A stretch of DNA of 15,113 bases from Calditrichaeota bacterium AABM5.125.24 (GTDB taxonomy: Bacteria > Electryoneota > AABM5-125-24 > Hatepunaeales > Hatepunaeaceae), in the NCBI GenBank assembly GCA_002127415.1, contig MWJR01000088.1, forward strand, positions 1 through 15,113, read 5' to 3'. The notes below the pieces were generated by a model. It was given only the letters and a program-made list of their open reading frames with translations, searched no databases and was not told the origin of the DNA. Of the stretch, positions 14,224-15,113 are shown one piece after another (positions within the stretch are counted from its first letter, which is position 1; each line of letters begins with the position of its first letter). The translations under genes were made by a program, and so were the position numbers.

Positions 14224-14901
14224 ATGGACACCCAATTGCTGCGGTTGTTTCCACTGTTCGCCGATCTTAATGTTGAAGAACTTGATCTGATCAGTCGAAT
14301 GCTTGTCACGCGCAGATTCAGCAAGAATAACCTGATAATCTTCGAGGACGACGTCGGCAACAGTCTTTTCGTCATTAAGAAGGGGAGGGTCAAGATCTTC
14401 CGCATCTCGCCGGATGGGGGCGAAGCCATTCTGGCAATCCTCGGGCCGGGTGACTTCTTCGGAGAACTGGCGGTAATCGACGGGCTCGGCCGCAGCGCGA
14501 CGGTTACCTCTATTGATGACGTCGAACTGCTTATGCTGAGGCGCACCGATTTTATAGAGATTCTGGAGAAGATCCCCAAGATAGCCATCACCCTGCTGAA
14601 GGAGCTGGCTGGAAGGATCCGCAAGTCCGACACCCACATCCGCAACCTGTCGCTTCTCGACGCCAAGGGGCGGGTTGCAGCGACACTGATCCGCCTGGCG
14701 GAGGACATCGGCAAGGTCAAGGAAAAGAAGGTATTCATCGAGGAGCTGCCGCTGCAGCGCGACCTGGCCTCCATCGCCGGCACATCGCGCGAGACAATAT
14801 CGCGGGTCATCAAGAAGTTCGAGGAGGAGGGACACTGCCGGATGGAGCACAATACCCTCATATTCAGCGACTTCGACAGCTTCAAGAGGTTGTATAGTTA
14901 A
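14224..14901 (+). CDS. Crp/Fnr-family transcriptional regulator
   Basis: The 225-residue protein has the two-domain plan of the family. The N-terminal cyclic-nucleotide-binding beta barrel covers about 7-115 and includes GNSLFVIKKGRVKIF (45-59) and a phosphate-binding-cassette-like FFGELAVIDGLGRSATV (78-94), with G80, E81, R90 and S91 in the places used by cAMP-type binders. A long dimer helix follows (about 113-140). The C-terminal winged helix (about 145-222) has LPLQRDLASIAGTSRETISR (175-194), the HTH typical of the Crp family. No Fnr-type N-terminal cysteine cluster is present, so an oxygen-sensing 4Fe-4S site is unlikely. GAGGAGG is 6 nt before ATG 14224. Ligand and targets are unknown. 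Confidence 0.93.
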   Translation: MDTQLLRLFPLFADLNVEELDLISRMLVTRRFSKNNLIIFEDDVGNSLFVIKKGRVKIFRISPDGGEAILAILGPGDFFGELAVIDGLGRSATVTSIDDVELLMLRRTDFIEILEKIPKIAITLLKELAGRIRKSDTHIRNLSLLDAKGRVAATLIRLAEDIGKVKEKKVFIEELPLQRDLASIAGTSRETISRVIKKFEEEGHCRMEHNTLIFSDFDSFKRLYS

Positions 14902-14970
14902 AATTGACAAAATTCGCGTAGGGGCCGATTCATCCAGCCCTGACTTCCTGAGTGCCTGAGTAAAATGTTG

Positions 14971-15042
14971 GTAGGGGCGCGATCCCTGCTTTTCCCTGCC
15001 TTCGCAGGGACAGGCGCAGGAACATGTTCATCGCGCCCTTAG
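14971..15042. repeat. Palindromic repeat related to the element at 1954-2053
   Basis: gtaggggcgcgat (14971-14983) pairs with atcgcgcccttag (15030-15042). Inside are gatccctgc and ttcgcagggacagg, shared with the left-hand element, plus an extra ttttccctgcc that looks like a partial duplication. A shorter fragment with the same head (gtaggggc) lies at 14918. Together they occupy the space after the regulator gene. I see nothing else supportable up to the right edge. Confidence 0.65.
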
Positions 15043-15113
15043 GGGAGGATTATTAAGGGGTTCATTTTATACTTGTATTTTATGCTTTTCGCACATGTCA
15101 CTCCCGCTAAAAC

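Noticed and set aside
14118..14910. Two minus-strand frames of about 250 codons opposite the Crp/Fnr gene
   Set aside because: Both are antisense to a gene with an intact sensor and HTH domain; the Ser/Arg-rich translation is typical of a shadow frame.

Overview
The window reads as chromosomal DNA of an uncultivated Gram-negative bacterium, moderately GC-rich, with good Shine-Dalgarno sites in front of several genes. Two predicted lipoproteins, one with the N-terminal pattern 'GC..GPPAGGPEDREPP' followed by an Ig-like domain, suggest the Bacteroidetes/FCB side of the tree or a related candidate phylum. This placement is inference; there is no rRNA or tRNA gene here to test it.

Minus strand, 10089 down to 1. 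In transcription order: an aldehyde dehydrogenase; a lipoprotein with an internal duplication that resembles pseudopilin head domains; L-lysine 6-aminotransferase (lat); then rsmI, lgt and tmk, tightly packed (3-nt gap, 33-nt gap, 17-nt overlap); then miaB; and finally a large gene open across the left edge. That last gene fuses a carboxylate-amine-ligase type ATP-grasp domain to an extended SDR (nucleotide-sugar epimerase-like) domain, 635 codons so far. It is easy to miss because no stop codon lies inside the window. The transaminase and the aldehyde dehydrogenase could together turn lysine into 2-aminoadipate. rsmI, miaB, tmk and lgt are housekeeping functions (rRNA and tRNA modification, dTTP synthesis, lipoprotein maturation).

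Plus strand, 10362 to 14901. An Ig-like lipoprotein, an ECF-transporter S component without its energising partners, then a compact unit of mannose-1-phosphate guanylyltransferase (manC), a 95-residue protein of unknown function overlapping it by 4 nt, and a Crp/Fnr-family regulator. GDP-mannose supply by ManC and the epimerase half of the fusion both point to surface polysaccharide synthesis, though they sit at opposite ends of the window.

Spaces between genes hold many palindromic repeats of several families: a 100-bp palindrome with a relative near the right end, a tandem pair after tmk, a MITE-like element with terminal inverted repeats, two copies of an 83-bp branched repeat flanking the duplicated lipoprotein, a 55-bp palindrome before manC, and one small palindrome in frame inside miaB. 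Paired base changes between copies in two families keep the hairpin stems intact. I saw no CRISPR array, tRNA, rRNA, phage genes or transposase. The strongest candidates for something new are the ATP-grasp/SDR fusion, the duplicated pilin-like lipoprotein with its flanking repeats, and the small gene between manC and the regulator.
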